NCBI GenBank assembly: GCA_030528145.1
Contig: JAUMZK010000002.1
Coordinates: 1-64,000 of the forward strand
Reading direction: 5' to 3'
DNA: 64,000 nt
Origin: Actinomycetaceae bacterium
Lineage (GTDB): Bacteria; Actinomycetota; Actinomycetes; Actinomycetales; Actinomycetaceae
This document shows, piece after piece, positions 1 to 8,585 of this stretch (its first letter is position 1; the number at the start of each line of letters is the position of its first letter). The translations under genes and the position numbers were made by a program. The notes beneath the pieces are model-generated. The model worked only from the letters and a program-made list of their open reading frames with translations. It was not told the origin of the DNA and made no database searches.

Positions 1-168
1 AAACACGCACCCCCAAACAATTTAACCACCCACTAACCCCCCCCCAAAAAAACCGCGATAGTGACGCCTCAGATCATTCCCGGTACTAAGGTGCGGCACC
101 GCCAAGAATTAAACTAGCAAATAATGCGTGACAGACCTGCACTGATCTAACCCCGCTAGAATAATAGC

Positions 169-1017
169 GTGAGCGAAAATCGCGGAATAATACTACTAGC
201 AGCCACCCCCATTGGGAATGCCGGGGATGCAAGCGAAAGGCTGCGCACCGCCCTCGAAAAATCGGACCTAATTGCTGCGGAAGATACGCGGAAGGCGTTG
301 GCGTTGGCGGCAAGGCTCGGTGTGGCGATAAAAAGTGACCTCATATCCTTTCACGAACACAACGAACACGCGCGCAAACAAATGCTTATTGAGGCGGCGC
401 GCTCCGGAAAGACCGTGCTGGTAATTTCAGACGCGGGCATGCCCGTGGTTTCCGACCCCGGATACGGTCTGGTGGGCGCCGCCGCCACAGCCGGAGTTCA
501 TGTCACCGTTCTGCCGGGACCATCCGCAGTGCTCACAGCGCTAGTACTATCCGGACTGCCTTCCGACCGCTTCAGTTTTGAAGGGTTTTTGCCGCGGAAA
601 TCTGGGCAAATAAAGCAGCGTCTCAGCGAGCTCGCCCAGGCGCAGCGCACCATGATTTTCTTTGAATCTGCCAAACGCGTGCATGACTCATTGGCGCTGA
701 TGGTCGAAATTTTCGGTGCGAAAAGACCGGCGTGCCTGTGCCGGGAACTGACCAAAACGTACGAAGAAGCTGTGCGCGCCGACCTCGGAACCCTAGTGGA
801 ATATACCGAGGGCGAAGTGCTAGGAGAAATCTGCATAGTAGTGGGTCCCGCCCCCGCCACTGCAAAGGGAGACACTAACGATCTCGCCGGTGACGTTTTA
901 GAACTGGCTGCCCTCGGTGTCAAACTCAAAGACGCTGCTGCCTACGTGGCGAAAAAGAACGGCGTGCGCAAGAACGACCTCTACCAGGCGGCGCTGGCCG
1001 CCAAAGACGGAAAATGA
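169..1017 (+). CDS. rsmI: 16S rRNA (cytidine-1402 2'-O)-methyltransferase RsmI
   Basis: SAM-dependent tetrapyrrole-methylase-fold enzyme that 2'-O-methylates C1402 of 16S rRNA, fine-tuning the decoding centre. The 282-residue length is normal for the family. Visible family motifs are ATPIGNAGD near the N-terminus, AEDTRKAL around residue 38 and SDAGMPVVSDPGYGLV around residue 87, which form the SAM-binding cleft. The start is GTG at 169; a TAGAAT hexamer at 157-162 lies only a few bases upstream, so the mRNA may be leaderless. It is followed by a probable SRP RNA on the other strand. rsmI next to metG is the usual actinobacterial order. Confidence 0.95.
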   Translation: MSENRGIILLAATPIGNAGDASERLRTALEKSDLIAAEDTRKALALAARLGVAIKSDLISFHEHNEHARKQMLIEAARSGKTVLVISDAGMPVVSDPGYGLVGAAATAGVHVTVLPGPSAVLTALVLSGLPSDRFSFEGFLPRKSGQIKQRLSELAQAQRTMIFFESAKRVHDSLALMVEIFGAKRPACLCRELTKTYEEAVRADLGTLVEYTEGEVLGEICIVVGPAPATAKGDTNDLAGDVLELAALGVKLKDAAAYVAKKNGVRKNDLYQAALAAKDGK

Positions 1018-1039
1018 AACCGCCGAGGCTGGAACCGCA

Positions 1040-1128
1040 CTAGCCTAAGCCCAGTTCTGCCTGGCTTACCTGCTGCTTCTGGTGCGGATCCTGGCGGGTT
1101 ATGGCGGTAGGTTCGTTGCTTAGCAGAT
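1040..1128 (-). ncRNA. ffs: Probable small bacterial SRP RNA (4.5S type)
   Basis: Read on the minus strand, this stretch contains the flanks of the SRP RNA domain IV signature: AACCC-GCCAGG on the 5' side and AGCAGC-AGGTAAGC on the 3' side. The ends pair as GCTAAGC (1118-1124) with GCTTAG (about 1044-1050), giving a roughly 85-95-nt hairpin as expected for small SRP RNAs. The apical part (1079-1090) does not have the common UCC-GGAA-GGA stem and tetraloop; it reads AUCCGCACCAGA. The flanking match is seen; identification as the Ffh-binding RNA is inference, because a covariance-model search cannot be run here. The ends are approximate. Confidence 0.55.
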
Positions 1129-1158
1129 TCCGCCCAGGTGCATCTACGCGAAAAAACT

Positions 1159-1182
1159 GGACCGGTTAGTTGTAACCGGTCC
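1159..1182. terminator. Hairpin between rsmI/ffs and pncA
   Basis: GGACCGGTTA and TAACCGGTCC form a perfect 10-bp stem with a GTTG loop, followed by AAGATTTT on the plus strand and preceded by a run of A (a U-run for the minus strand). It lies between convergent genes and could stop transcripts from either side, although ffs lies between it and rsmI. Confidence 0.7.
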
Positions 1183-1213
1183 AAGATTTTAGACTAACGG
1201 CTGCCCGCTGAGG

Positions 1214-1771
1214 TCAGATCACTGTGACGCCCGCAGCCTTCATTTCGGCTACTGCCGCTTCGCCAAGTTCCGGGCTGACAGGTGCGGAAAGGCGGGTGAT
1301 AACACGGGCAGCAAAACCCCGCTTTTGCGCATCCAGCGCGGTTTCTTTGACACAGTGGCTAAGCGCCAGCCCAACCACGTCCACGCTATCTACGCCCGCG
1401 TCCCGCAGGATTTTCAGCAGTGAATAACCGGCTTCGGATTCGCCCTCGAAACCAGAATACGCGGCCTCGAATTGACCTTTTTTGATGGCGTGATCGGTAT
1501 CCAGGTCAGCCAGGGCAGGGTGCAATTTCGCGTTCTCGGATTCAGCTATGCCGTGCGGCGGCCAAGTGCCCACGAAGTCCGGGTTGTCGCTAAAGTGTTC
1601 ACCTGGTTTGATATGCCAGTCTTGGGTGGTGATGATCAAGGCGTAATCGCCACGGTGGTCGCGCACAAAATCGGCAATATCGGCAGCAACCTGGTTGCCG
1701 CCCTCGACCCCAAGTTCGCCACCTTCACAAAAAGTGGGTTGTACATCAACTACTAATAATGCTTTGGTCAC
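1214..1771 (-). CDS. pncA: Nicotinamidase (isochorismatase-like cysteine hydrolase)
   Basis: Hydrolyses nicotinamide to nicotinate for NAD salvage. The 185-residue protein has the family's catalytic triad context: an early Asp in VVDVQPTFCEGGELG, a Lys in the NAKLHP segment and the nucleophilic Cys in LALSHCVKETALDA, plus His/Asp residues around TTQDWH and HPPHG-type positions that bind the metal. Transcribed alone, leftward. A full NAD+ synthase (nadE, 28.7 kb) lies in the same window, so salvage and amidation steps of NAD synthesis are both represented. Pyrazinamidase activity is typical of the family but cannot be shown from sequence. Confidence 0.92.
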   Translation of the reverse strand: MTKALLVVDVQPTFCEGGELGVEGGNQVAADIADFVRDHRGDYALIITTQDWHIKPGEHFSDNPDFVGTWPPHGIAESENAKLHPALADLDTDHAIKKGQFEAAYSGFEGESEAGYSLLKILRDAGVDSVDVVGLALSHCVKETALDAQKRGFAARVITRLSAPVSPELGEAAVAEMKAAGVTVI

Positions 1772-1852
1772 AGCAACTCCTTCGTTTTCTCTAACATAGC
1801 TTGATTCGGCAACTAATTTCTACCAGTACTGATGGACGGCTAAACTGGGATC

Positions 1853-3664
1853 ATGAGTCGTGTATTATCTGCAGTTGCTTGGCCGTATGCTAACGGGCCG
1901 CGCCACATTGGGCACGTGGCTGGTTTTGGTGTTCCTTCGGACGTTTTTAGTCGCTACATGCGCATGGCAGGGCACGACGTGCTGATGGTGTCGGGCACCG
2001 ACGAACATGGCACCCCCATTTTGGTGGCCGCCGACAAGGAAGGCATTTCGGCGCGCGAACTGGCGGACCGCAACAACCGGCTAATCGTCGAAGACCTGGT
2101 GGCATTGGGACTTTCCTACGATTTGTTTACGAGGACGACCACCGGCAACCACTATGAGGTTGCGCGTTCCATGTTCGCTACCGTGCGCGACAACGGGTAC
2201 ATGATCGAAAAAACGATGGGCGCGGCAATCAGCCCGTCCACGGGACGCACTTTGCCGGACCGTTACATTGAGGGCAAATGTCCGCTGTGTGGTTACGAGG
2301 GCGCCCGCGGCGACCAGTGCGACAACTGCGGCAAGCAACTGGACCCAACCGACCTGATTAATCCGAAGTCAAAGATCAACGGGGAAACTCCAGAGTTCGT
2401 GGAGACCGCGCACTACTTCTTGGATTTGCCCGCGCTTGCAGAGGCGTTGGGCGAGTGGTTGGATGAACGCGAAAAGTCCGGCACCTGGCGTCCTAACGTG
2501 ATTCGCTTTAGCCAAAACATTCTTGAGGAAATTAAGCCCCGGGCGATGACGCGGGACTTGGACTGGGGCATTCCGGTTCCAGGATGGGAAGACCAGCCGA
2601 ACAAACGTCTTTATGTGTGGTTTGACGCGGTGATCGGGTACTTGTCGGCAACAATTGAGTGGGCGCGCCGCACGGGCGATCCGGAGGCGTGGCGCAAGTG
2701 GTGGAACGACCCGGAGGCGCTGTCCTACTACTTCATGGGCAAGGACAATATTGTTTTCCACAGCCAAATTTGGCCTGCAGAACTGCTCGGTTATAACGGG
2801 AGCGGTGCGAAAGGCGGAAAACCAGGGGAATTGGGGCAGCTGAACCTGCCCACCGAAGTGGTTTCCAGCGAGTTCCTCACAATGGAAGGTCGCAAGTTTG
2901 CGTCCTCGCGCGGCATTGTTATTTACGTGCGGGACATGTTGGAACGCTACCAGGCGGACGCGTTGCGCTACTTCATTTCGGCTGCCGGTCCGGAAACTCA
3001 CGACGCGGACTTTACTTGGACGGAATTTGTGCGCCGCACCAACGGTGAGTTAGTTGCCGGTTGGGGCAACCTGGTGAACCGTGTGGCATCCATGATCCAC
3101 AAGCGCTTTGGACAAATCCCGCAACCGGGCGTCCTCGAAAAAGTCGACCAGGAACTGTTACAGCAGATCCAAGACGGTTTCACCGAGGTCGGGGACCTGA
3201 TTCGCCACCACCACCAGAAAGCGGCCATTACGGCGCTCATGCGTTTGGTGGGCGAAGCGAACCGCTATGTGGCGGATACAGAGCCGTTTAAACTGAAGTC
3301 CGAGGACGAAATGCCGCGCTTGGCCACAATTTTGTGGACGCTGGCGCAGGCGGTCGCGGACTTGAACCTGATGCTTTCCCCGTTCCTGCCGTTCTCGGCA
3401 AACCAGATCGACTTGGTGTTTGGTGGGCAGGGCAAGGTCGCGCCCATGCCCGTCATTGAGGAAGTCACCGATTTGGACGTAAATAACGAGGACGGTAGCC
3501 CCCGCCAATACCCGATCATTACGGGCACTTACGAGCCGCCCTCGTGGGAACGCCACGATATTCAGGTGGGCACGCCGGTGGCAAAACCCAAGCCGGTGTT
3601 CCAAAAGCTAGACGAAGCCGTTATCGAGGAAGAATTGGAACGCTACGCGAACTTGCTGCCCTAG
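1853..3664 (+). CDS. metG: Methionyl-tRNA synthetase
   Basis: Class I aminoacyl-tRNA synthetase that charges tRNA-Met. It shows the HIGH signature as PRHIGHV near residue 18, a four-cysteine zinc knuckle (CPLCGYEG...CDNCGKQLD) around residues 143-160 and a variant KMSKS loop KFASS around residue 345, followed by the helical anticodon-binding domain. The 603 residues are typical of the actinobacterial form without a C-terminal tRNA-binding extension. In mycobacteria metG is followed by tatD; here tatD is 36 kb away. A strong terminator follows the stop. Confidence 0.97.
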   Translation: MSRVLSAVAWPYANGPRHIGHVAGFGVPSDVFSRYMRMAGHDVLMVSGTDEHGTPILVAADKEGISARELADRNNRLIVEDLVALGLSYDLFTRTTTGNHYEVARSMFATVRDNGYMIEKTMGAAISPSTGRTLPDRYIEGKCPLCGYEGARGDQCDNCGKQLDPTDLINPKSKINGETPEFVETAHYFLDLPALAEALGEWLDEREKSGTWRPNVIRFSQNILEEIKPRAMTRDLDWGIPVPGWEDQPNKRLYVWFDAVIGYLSATIEWARRTGDPEAWRKWWNDPEALSYYFMGKDNIVFHSQIWPAELLGYNGSGAKGGKPGELGQLNLPTEVVSSEFLTMEGRKFASSRGIVIYVRDMLERYQADALRYFISAAGPETHDADFTWTEFVRRTNGELVAGWGNLVNRVASMIHKRFGQIPQPGVLEKVDQELLQQIQDGFTEVGDLIRHHHQKAAITALMRLVGEANRYVADTEPFKLKSEDEMPRLATILWTLAQAVADLNLMLSPFLPFSANQIDLVFGGQGKVAPMPVIEEVTDLDVNNEDGSPRQYPIITGTYEPPSWERHDIQVGTPVAKPKPVFQKLDEAVIEEELERYANLLP

Positions 3665-3693
3665 CGCGTTTGTTGCGCTAACGCGTTGCGGTG

Positions 3694-3725
3694 AAAGTCG
3701 AGGACGAGTGGGCGTCCTCGACTTT
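3694..3725 (+). terminator. metG terminator built from the genome's repeated word
   Basis: A 13-bp perfect stem (AAAGTCGAGGACG / CGTCCTCGACTTT) with a 6-base loop, followed by TTTGGTTTT. The stem consists of one forward and one reverse copy of the GAGGACG word that is enriched through the window, the arrangement seen for DNA uptake sequences in Neisseria and Haemophilus terminators. Confidence 0.85.
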
Positions 3726-3754
3726 TGGTTTTGCTGCCGGTAGAGAGTAACGGT

Positions 3755-3841
3755 GGGTTTGGGGCGGGCGCGCTGCCCGTGAGCCGCACTTTCAGTGTGG
3801 CTCAATGCTCGCCGAACCGCCCGCGCTCCGCCCCAAACCCC
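3755..3841 (-). repeat. MITE-like intergenic palindromic repeat, copy A
   Basis: An 87-bp element bounded by inverted repeats GGGTTTGGGGCGG and CCGCCCCAAACCC, with an internal stem (GAGCCGCACT / AGTGTGGCTC). It is the reverse complement of a closely similar stretch at about 28264-28352; partial relatives lie at 49395-49445 and 56141-56218. It contains no gene. The remaining bases of this 570-bp gap (3842-4156) hold only a degenerate copy of an associated motif (GATTTTGCTGAGGTGAAATG near 3918-3937), itself also seen near 28.5 and 49.3 kb. Confidence 0.75.
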
Positions 3842-4156
3842 GAACACAAACACACAAACTGCGATCCGACCGGGTACCCTCGAGAAACTGCGGCTGACAG
3901 CGTGCGTGAGGGCGAACGATTTTGCTGAGGTGAAATGATTTTGTTAGCTGTGCGCGGCAACAAAATTTATGTTGGCGGAACAGCTCGAGGTCGCGATTTC
4001 CCTGGTAGAGATGTCTAGCGAGGGTCAGAACCGGTGATAACGGTGAGGAGCTTGGCTAGCGTCTTTGGTGCGGTGGAAGATATCTTGAAAAATTACGCGA
4101 ATTGCTCGTATTCGGTCTCGGCGCGGCGGCAGTCTCTAAAGGTGAGGCAAAAATTT

Positions 4157-4184
4157 GGGGGACAGTACAGTACCCTGTCCCCCC
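4157..4184 (-). terminator. Terminator of the PspC operon
   Basis: GGGGGACAG / CTGTCCCCC stem with a 9-base loop; on the minus strand it is followed by AAATTTTTG, a U-rich tail, just beyond the stop of the 4239-4994 gene. Confidence 0.8.
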
Positions 4185-4238
4185 GTTTGCCTGGAACCCG
4201 CCGTTCAGGTACGGAAAACCCTCAGGCAAACAAACTAG

Positions 4239-4994
4239 TTATTTGACGGTTGGGTTGCCGCCCTCGGGAAGGTCGGCGCCATCCGCATTATCCGCGTGGT
4301 CCGTGTTGTCGGTGTCCTCCTTGGTAGTTGCGTCGTCTGTGTTATTTGCGTTTTCTTCGATGAGGACGGTGTTGCCGGTTTCCGCCGTAGAGAGCACTGA
4401 GGTTTCGTCCTGGCAAGAGGGTAATGTTTCCGTTTCGGACTCCTCTGCCGGGGTGACTGGTTCTGTTGGTTCTGCTGAAGTTGTCGCAGTCGTAAAATCT
4501 GCCGCTGTTGCCGTCTTTGCCGTTGCGATGTCACCAGCATATTCAGCTAATGGTGTTTGCGCCTGCGTTGCCCGCGTCTCCTGCGTCCATTGCGCTTCCT
4601 GCGCTGCCTGGGTCCGCTGATCCTGTGGTGCCGCCCGTACGGTCTCTTCTGCTGCTAGGTGGCTGTTTGACGCCAGCTTCGCGAGTTGCGGTGCAAAGGC
4701 GCCTACCAGGAACGCGAACCCAAAAGCGATCAGAACTATCACCAGCACTGCCTGCTCGCTTAGCTTTACGTTGGCAAACATTCCCAAGGAATAGACCACC
4801 AAGCAAATGCTGAAAAGCAAGGAGAGGACGAACCAGGTTATTGCCCCCGCGTTCTGTTGGGTGCGATGGATGATGGGACGCGGTTCGTAACGCTTAATAA
4901 TGATATTTTGGGGCGAGGGCGCTGCGCCAGTTTGTGGTGGCGGTACCGGACCCCCCATTTGCCGCCAGTTTTCAGTTGAAGTTTGCAAATTCAT
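4239..4994 (-). CDS. Small membrane protein with acidic Thr/Ala/Glu-rich tail
   Basis: Not recognised as a named family. The 251 residues divide into a Pro-rich cytosolic head (about 1-50), two adjacent hydrophobic helices (about 50-75 and 80-105, containing WFVLSLLFSICLVVYSLGMF and AVLVIVLIAFGFAFLVGAF), and a low-complexity tail rich in Thr, Ala, Glu and Asp with scattered Gln. It begins two bases after the stop of the upstream membrane protein and is the last gene of a leftward three-gene operon headed by a PspC protein, so an envelope-stress role is a contextual inference only. The low-complexity tail is probably poorly conserved. Confidence 0.75.
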   Translation of the reverse strand: MNLQTSTENWRQMGGPVPPPQTGAAPSPQNIIIKRYEPRPIIHRTQQNAGAITWFVLSLLFSICLVVYSLGMFANVKLSEQAVLVIVLIAFGFAFLVGAFAPQLAKLASNSHLAAEETVRAAPQDQRTQAAQEAQWTQETRATQAQTPLAEYAGDIATAKTATAADFTTATTSAEPTEPVTPAEESETETLPSCQDETSVLSTAETGNTVLIEENANNTDDATTKEDTDNTDHADNADGADLPEGGNPTVK

Positions 4995-4996
4995 TG

Positions 4997-5770
4997 CTAG
5001 TCCTCCCCGTGAAAGCGAGTGTTTGAATCTTGGTCGAATATATCCACGGAACCGTCGCCAATGTTAATGGTGACTTGTTGCGCGAGCTCTCTGGACTTGG
5101 GGTCTATGCGCGAAATTCTGACCATCTTGCCGCCCTCGCCAATGGGGCGAGTGCTACAGGTCGATTCGTCCTCACCTTTGAGAGGATCTTTTTCAATGTC
5201 ACCAGTCCATTTGTTGTCCTGAAGAGAGCAGGTGATATCGGCTTTCTTGGATCCTTTTACCTCAATTTCAATATTTCGCCCCTCAGGAACAGGCAAGGAA
5301 ATGTTCTGCTTGGTTAGGGAAGCATTGATGTTTCCAGTCAACTGGTTTAGGTCTAAATAGTAGGCAGATTCTGAGGACGGTAGGTTTGGTTTAGCGAAAG
5401 GCTCGTTTGCTATAGAAGTTCCTACCGACAAACAGAAAATTAGTCCGATAGTGCCGAAGAACATGCCAATAGCAATTATGATGCTCGTCAAAATGGTGCG
5501 ATATCCGGCAAATGCTGCCAGCAGGCTGACTAATGACAGGATTGCTAAACCAACTGCGCCGCCACCAAGCAACGTAAGTGGTGACAAGACCTTACTGAAA
5601 GCGAGGAACGTTCCGACCCCTACGCATGCACCAGCCAACGCCAGGCACTGCCACGTGAGTGATAAAGATTTAGTGCGATAAATCGGTCCGGCTGGGTGTG
5701 GAACCGAAACAAACTCGGGTTCAACAGGTGGGAAAAAATGCCCACCCTGTGGTTGCGTTGCAACAGTCAT
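4997..5770 (-). CDS. Membrane protein with C-terminal beta-strand domain (PspC-operon)
   Basis: I place the start at ATG 5770 (MTVATQPQGG), 17 bases after the pspC stop; longer readings would run back through pspC. The 257-residue product has four hydrophobic segments between about residues 45 and 145, then a soluble region with alternating hydrophobic strands that ends in VTINIGDGSVDIFD. Such a short glycine-punctuated strand recalls the C-termini of LiaF-like and DUF4097-like proteins that accompany PspC proteins, but I cannot assign it firmly. There is no clear Shine-Dalgarno sequence, suggesting translational coupling to pspC. Confidence 0.75.
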   Translation of the reverse strand: MTVATQPQGGHFFPPVEPEFVSVPHPAGPIYRTKSLSLTWQCLALAGACVGVGTFLAFSKVLSPLTLLGGGAVGLAILSLVSLLAAFAGYRTILTSIIIAIGMFFGTIGLIFCLSVGTSIANEPFAKPNLPSSESAYYLDLNQLTGNINASLTKQNISLPVPEGRNIEIEVKGSKKADITCSLQDNKWTGDIEKDPLKGEDESTCSTRPIGEGGKMVRISRIDPKSRELAQQVTINIGDGSVDIFDQDSNTRFHGED

Positions 5771-5786
5771 GTTAAAACTCGTTTTG

Positions 5787-6515
5787 TTAGGAGAAACTGA
5801 AGAATAAAGACCGGGGGAAGGCGGTATAGAAGTAAGAGGGCGCAGCCTGGGGTTCGTCCTCGTGGTGGTCAGGGTTAGCGTCGGTAGCAAAACCGGGTTC
5901 ACTACCAGTAACGAAACCAGGGCTGGTGCCACCGTCCGCAGCATTAGACGCCTCCGGAACGTTGTCAGCCGGCGAAGTACCGGACGTGGGCGCGGCAAAA
6001 TGACCGGTAGGAGGCAGAGGCGAATCCCACTCGCCAGGCGTCGTACCCGCAGACGGTGGACGCGCGTTCCTGCCCCTCATTAACAACCAGATGGCTATCC
6101 CTGCAACCATAAGAGCCACTACCGCCCACAAACCGGTAGTGAGAACCCTGGTTACATATGATATGCCCAAAAAATCTGGGGCGAAATCACTTACGGACGA
6201 CACCAACAAACACAAAGCAACAAAAAAAATGACAGACACTAGCAAAGTCTGGGCGGCAGAACGTGCCCGGTACTGGTCAATAATTGCCACACCGGACTCG
6301 TCAGGCAATATCACCCAAGCCACGATGTACAGGGGGATAACCATGGCAGGCAACAGAAGAGCTGAAAAAACTGTTAAGGCATGTACCAAATTCGAGTCCA
6401 ACCCAGTTTTTGCTGACACCGCCGCGCAAACACCACCTACAGTACCGCGGCGGCGGATCCACCCCGCCCGGTAAAGGCGCGCTGAGCTGGTACCGTCATT
6501 CCAATTCGCGTTCAT
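5787..6515 (-). CDS. PspC-domain membrane protein
   Basis: The N-terminal 60 residues carry a PspC domain: RAGWIRRRGTVGGVCAAVSAKTGLDSNLVHALTVF followed by a transmembrane segment ending in AWVILPDE. Three further hydrophobic segments follow (to about residue 165), then a disordered Pro/Ser/Asp-rich tail. PspC proteins sense or transmit envelope stress in many bacteria. It heads the leftward operon and diverges from a kinase that also begins with a PspC domain; the 92-bp gap between them must hold both promoters. Function beyond membrane-stress signalling is inference. Confidence 0.88.
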   Translation of the reverse strand: MNANWNDGTSSARLYRAGWIRRRGTVGGVCAAVSAKTGLDSNLVHALTVFSALLLPAMVIPLYIVAWVILPDESGVAIIDQYRARSAAQTLLVSVIFFVALCLLVSSVSDFAPDFLGISYVTRVLTTGLWAVVALMVAGIAIWLLMRGRNARPPSAGTTPGEWDSPLPPTGHFAAPTSGTSPADNVPEASNAADGGTSPGFVTGSEPGFATDANPDHHEDEPQAAPSYFYTAFPRSLFFSFS

Positions 6516-6628
6516 ACCTTAATTTCACCAAGAATTGGGCACCAAATAAATGGGGGGAGACCCTGATATGTCCCTGATTTTGCGGAAAAACCACCAGTAA
6601 TGCGTCTTTGATATGTGAAGATCGAACT

Positions 6629-7836
6629 ATGGACAGACTGCCATTATGCCGGATATCGCCCAGACTCGCGCGTGCCCGCGCACTACCGCGACCCTGGCTA
6701 GGTGGGGTATGCGTAGGGCTTTCATTGCACCTGCGTCTAGATGTGCGGATGGTGCGTGTAATATTCATGGCACTGCTCACCACCGGATTCGGTGTCCTAC
6801 TGTACCTGTGGCTGTGGCTTACATTACCCAAAAATGACCCGTGGGTCAGTGCGGCAGCGCAAAACCAAGCAGAAACCAGAAAAGGCGCCACCACCCTCGT
6901 CCAAAAAGTTGATAACGAGGACGACTCCCGCCAGCTAATGAAAACCCTGGGATTCTTTGCCCTATTCTTTGCCGCCGTCACCATACTGGACCGCGTCGGT
7001 CTGCTTCACATACCAAATCCAGTGTGGGGGATAGGCGCGATAGGTGCGGGCGCCCTCATGGTGTGGTACCAAGCCAAACACATGCAAGACGCGCGCAAGC
7101 AATGGTGGGTACTGCTGATGGGACTGCCACTGGTAGTTGCCGGCGTCGTAAAACTGATGCGACCCGGCGGTGAACACTTGCTGGAATCCGCCACATTAGG
7201 AATGGGCGTCGCCGTTGCCATAGTAGTAGTGCTGGTCCCAGTCCTGGTGACCCTCTCCGGTAAACTAACAGCCACTGCTGGAGCCGAAGCCCGTGCCAGC
7301 GAACGCGCCGACATTGCCGCCCACTTACACGACTCCGTACTGCAAACCCTGGCACTAATACGTGCCCAAGCCGACCATGCCGAAGCCGTCCGCCGACTCG
7401 CCCGCAAGCAAGAACGCGAACTGCGCACCTGGCTTTACGACGGCGAAAGCGACCGGTCACCTCGCTATCAGCACTGGTAACCGAACAAGTTGCCGAAATC
7501 GAAGACCTCTATGCCGTCCCCATCGAAGTCGTAACCGTAGGCGACATGGAACCAGGACCATACACCATCGCCCTCGCGAACATTACTCGCGAAGCCTGCG
7601 CCAACGCCGTTCGCTACGGTAAGCCCCCTGTCAGCGTCTACCTGGAAATAATAGGCAGAAAGGCGGGACTGTGGATAAGAGACCGCGGCAGTGGATTCGA
7701 CCTCGAACAAATCCCCAAAGACCGCCACGGCGTCCGCGACTCTATCCTGGGCAGGACAGAACGGCTGGGCGGAACTGCTACTGTGAAAAGCAACAGTAAC
7801 GGAACCGAAATACACGTCGAATTGGAGGAGCCATGA
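6629..7836 (+). pseudogene. PspC-type sensor histidine kinase, split by a frameshift
   Basis: A DesK/NarL-family (HisKA_3) kinase broken into two frames. The first frame (start ATG 6629; a TTG at 6608 is possible) has a PspC domain (WLGGVCVGLSLHL...LTLP), four membrane helices and the phospho-acceptor box HLHDSVLQTLALIRAQ, then runs out at a stop at 7478-7480. The second frame resumes at about 7455 with VTSLSALVTEQV and contains the N-box EACANAVRYGK and the G-box RDRGSGFD and HGVRDSI, ending at 7836, overlapping the regulator start by 4 bases. The shift lies within about 7440-7465. Both halves are well conserved, so the lesion is recent, a sequencing error, or a true recoding event; no slippery heptamer is visible. 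Confidence 0.85.
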
Positions 7837-8477
7837 TCCGGGTACTAATAATCGACGACCACGCCCTGGTCCGCGCCGGCGTTCGCGCCGAACTGGAAAA
7901 ATTCGCTGACCAAATCGAAGTAGTGGGCGAAGCCCAAAACGTAGACGAAGCTATCGCCGCCGTAAAAGACATAAAACCGGACGTTGCCCTGCTGGACGTT
8001 CACTTGCCCGGAGGCAGCGGCGGTGGAGGCGCCGAAGTCGCCGCAAACTGCCGGGGAACCACCACGAAATTCTTGGCACTATCCGTTTCCGATTCCGCTA
8101 CTGTCGTAGTGAGCGTTATTCGAGCAGGCGCTCGCGGATACGTCACAAAGTCTATTAGCGCCCCGGACTTGCTGACCGCGATTTTGCGGGTAGCCAGCGG
8201 GGATGCGGCATTTTCTCCACGCCTGGCAGGGTTCGTGTTGGATGCGTTCGGTACATCCCAGGTGGCAATTGGCGAGGACGAAATCGACCGTTTGAGTGCG
8301 CGCGAACTGGAAGTCATGCGACTGATAGCCAGGGGGTACACGTACAAGGAAGTTGCCAGCGAGCTGTTTATCAGCGTGAAAACCGTGGAAACGCACGTGT
8401 CTAAGGTGCTGCGCAAACTGCAACTATCTAATCGCAACGAACTGACTTTGTGGGCGAGCGAACGCAACCTAGTGTAA
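7833..8477 (+). CDS. NarL/LuxR-family response regulator
   Basis: Two-domain regulator of 214 residues: receiver domain (residues 1-125) with acidic pocket DD at 8-9, phospho-acceptor Asp55 in LLDVHLPGG and Lys107 in YVTKS; LuxR helix-turn-helix (about 150-210) with LSARELEVMRLIARGYTYKEVASELFISVKTVETHVSKVL. It overlaps the upstream kinase gene by ATGA, so the pair forms a two-component system. Its targets are probably the divergent PspC operon and itself, an inference from neighbourhood. An unusual glycine run (GGSGGGG) follows the phosphorylation site. Confidence 0.93.
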   Translation: MIRVLIIDDHALVRAGVRAELEKFADQIEVVGEAQNVDEAIAAVKDIKPDVALLDVHLPGGSGGGGAEVAANCRGTTTKFLALSVSDSATVVVSVIRAGARGYVTKSISAPDLLTAILRVASGDAAFSPRLAGFVLDAFGTSQVAIGEDEIDRLSARELEVMRLIARGYTYKEVASELFISVKTVETHVSKVLRKLQLSNRNELTLWASERNLV

Positions 8478-8585
8478 GGGCGGTGCGCCACAAAACTGCA
8501 CTGCCACACATTCCTAAAACCCTAATACTGCCGGTGATAGGTACGGGCAAAAGCAGATAAATGCGAAAAAGCGTGCGCGGGCGTT

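Noticed and set aside
37..52. 9-C/7-A tract at the left edge as a phase-variable promoter of rsmI
   Set aside because: It is over 100 bp from rsmI with no promoter boxes around it; the gene to its left is not visible.
3725..3928. Small ORFs inside intergenic repeats (translations like GGVRAVRW..TESAAHGHRARPKP) as a gene family
   Set aside because: The shared peptide appears because the DNA repeat is palindromic and dispersed; no ribosome sites, and frames are open on both strands.
7440..7480. Programmed -1 frameshift in the histidine kinase
   Set aside because: No slippery heptamer or downstream structure seen; mutation or sequence error is simpler.
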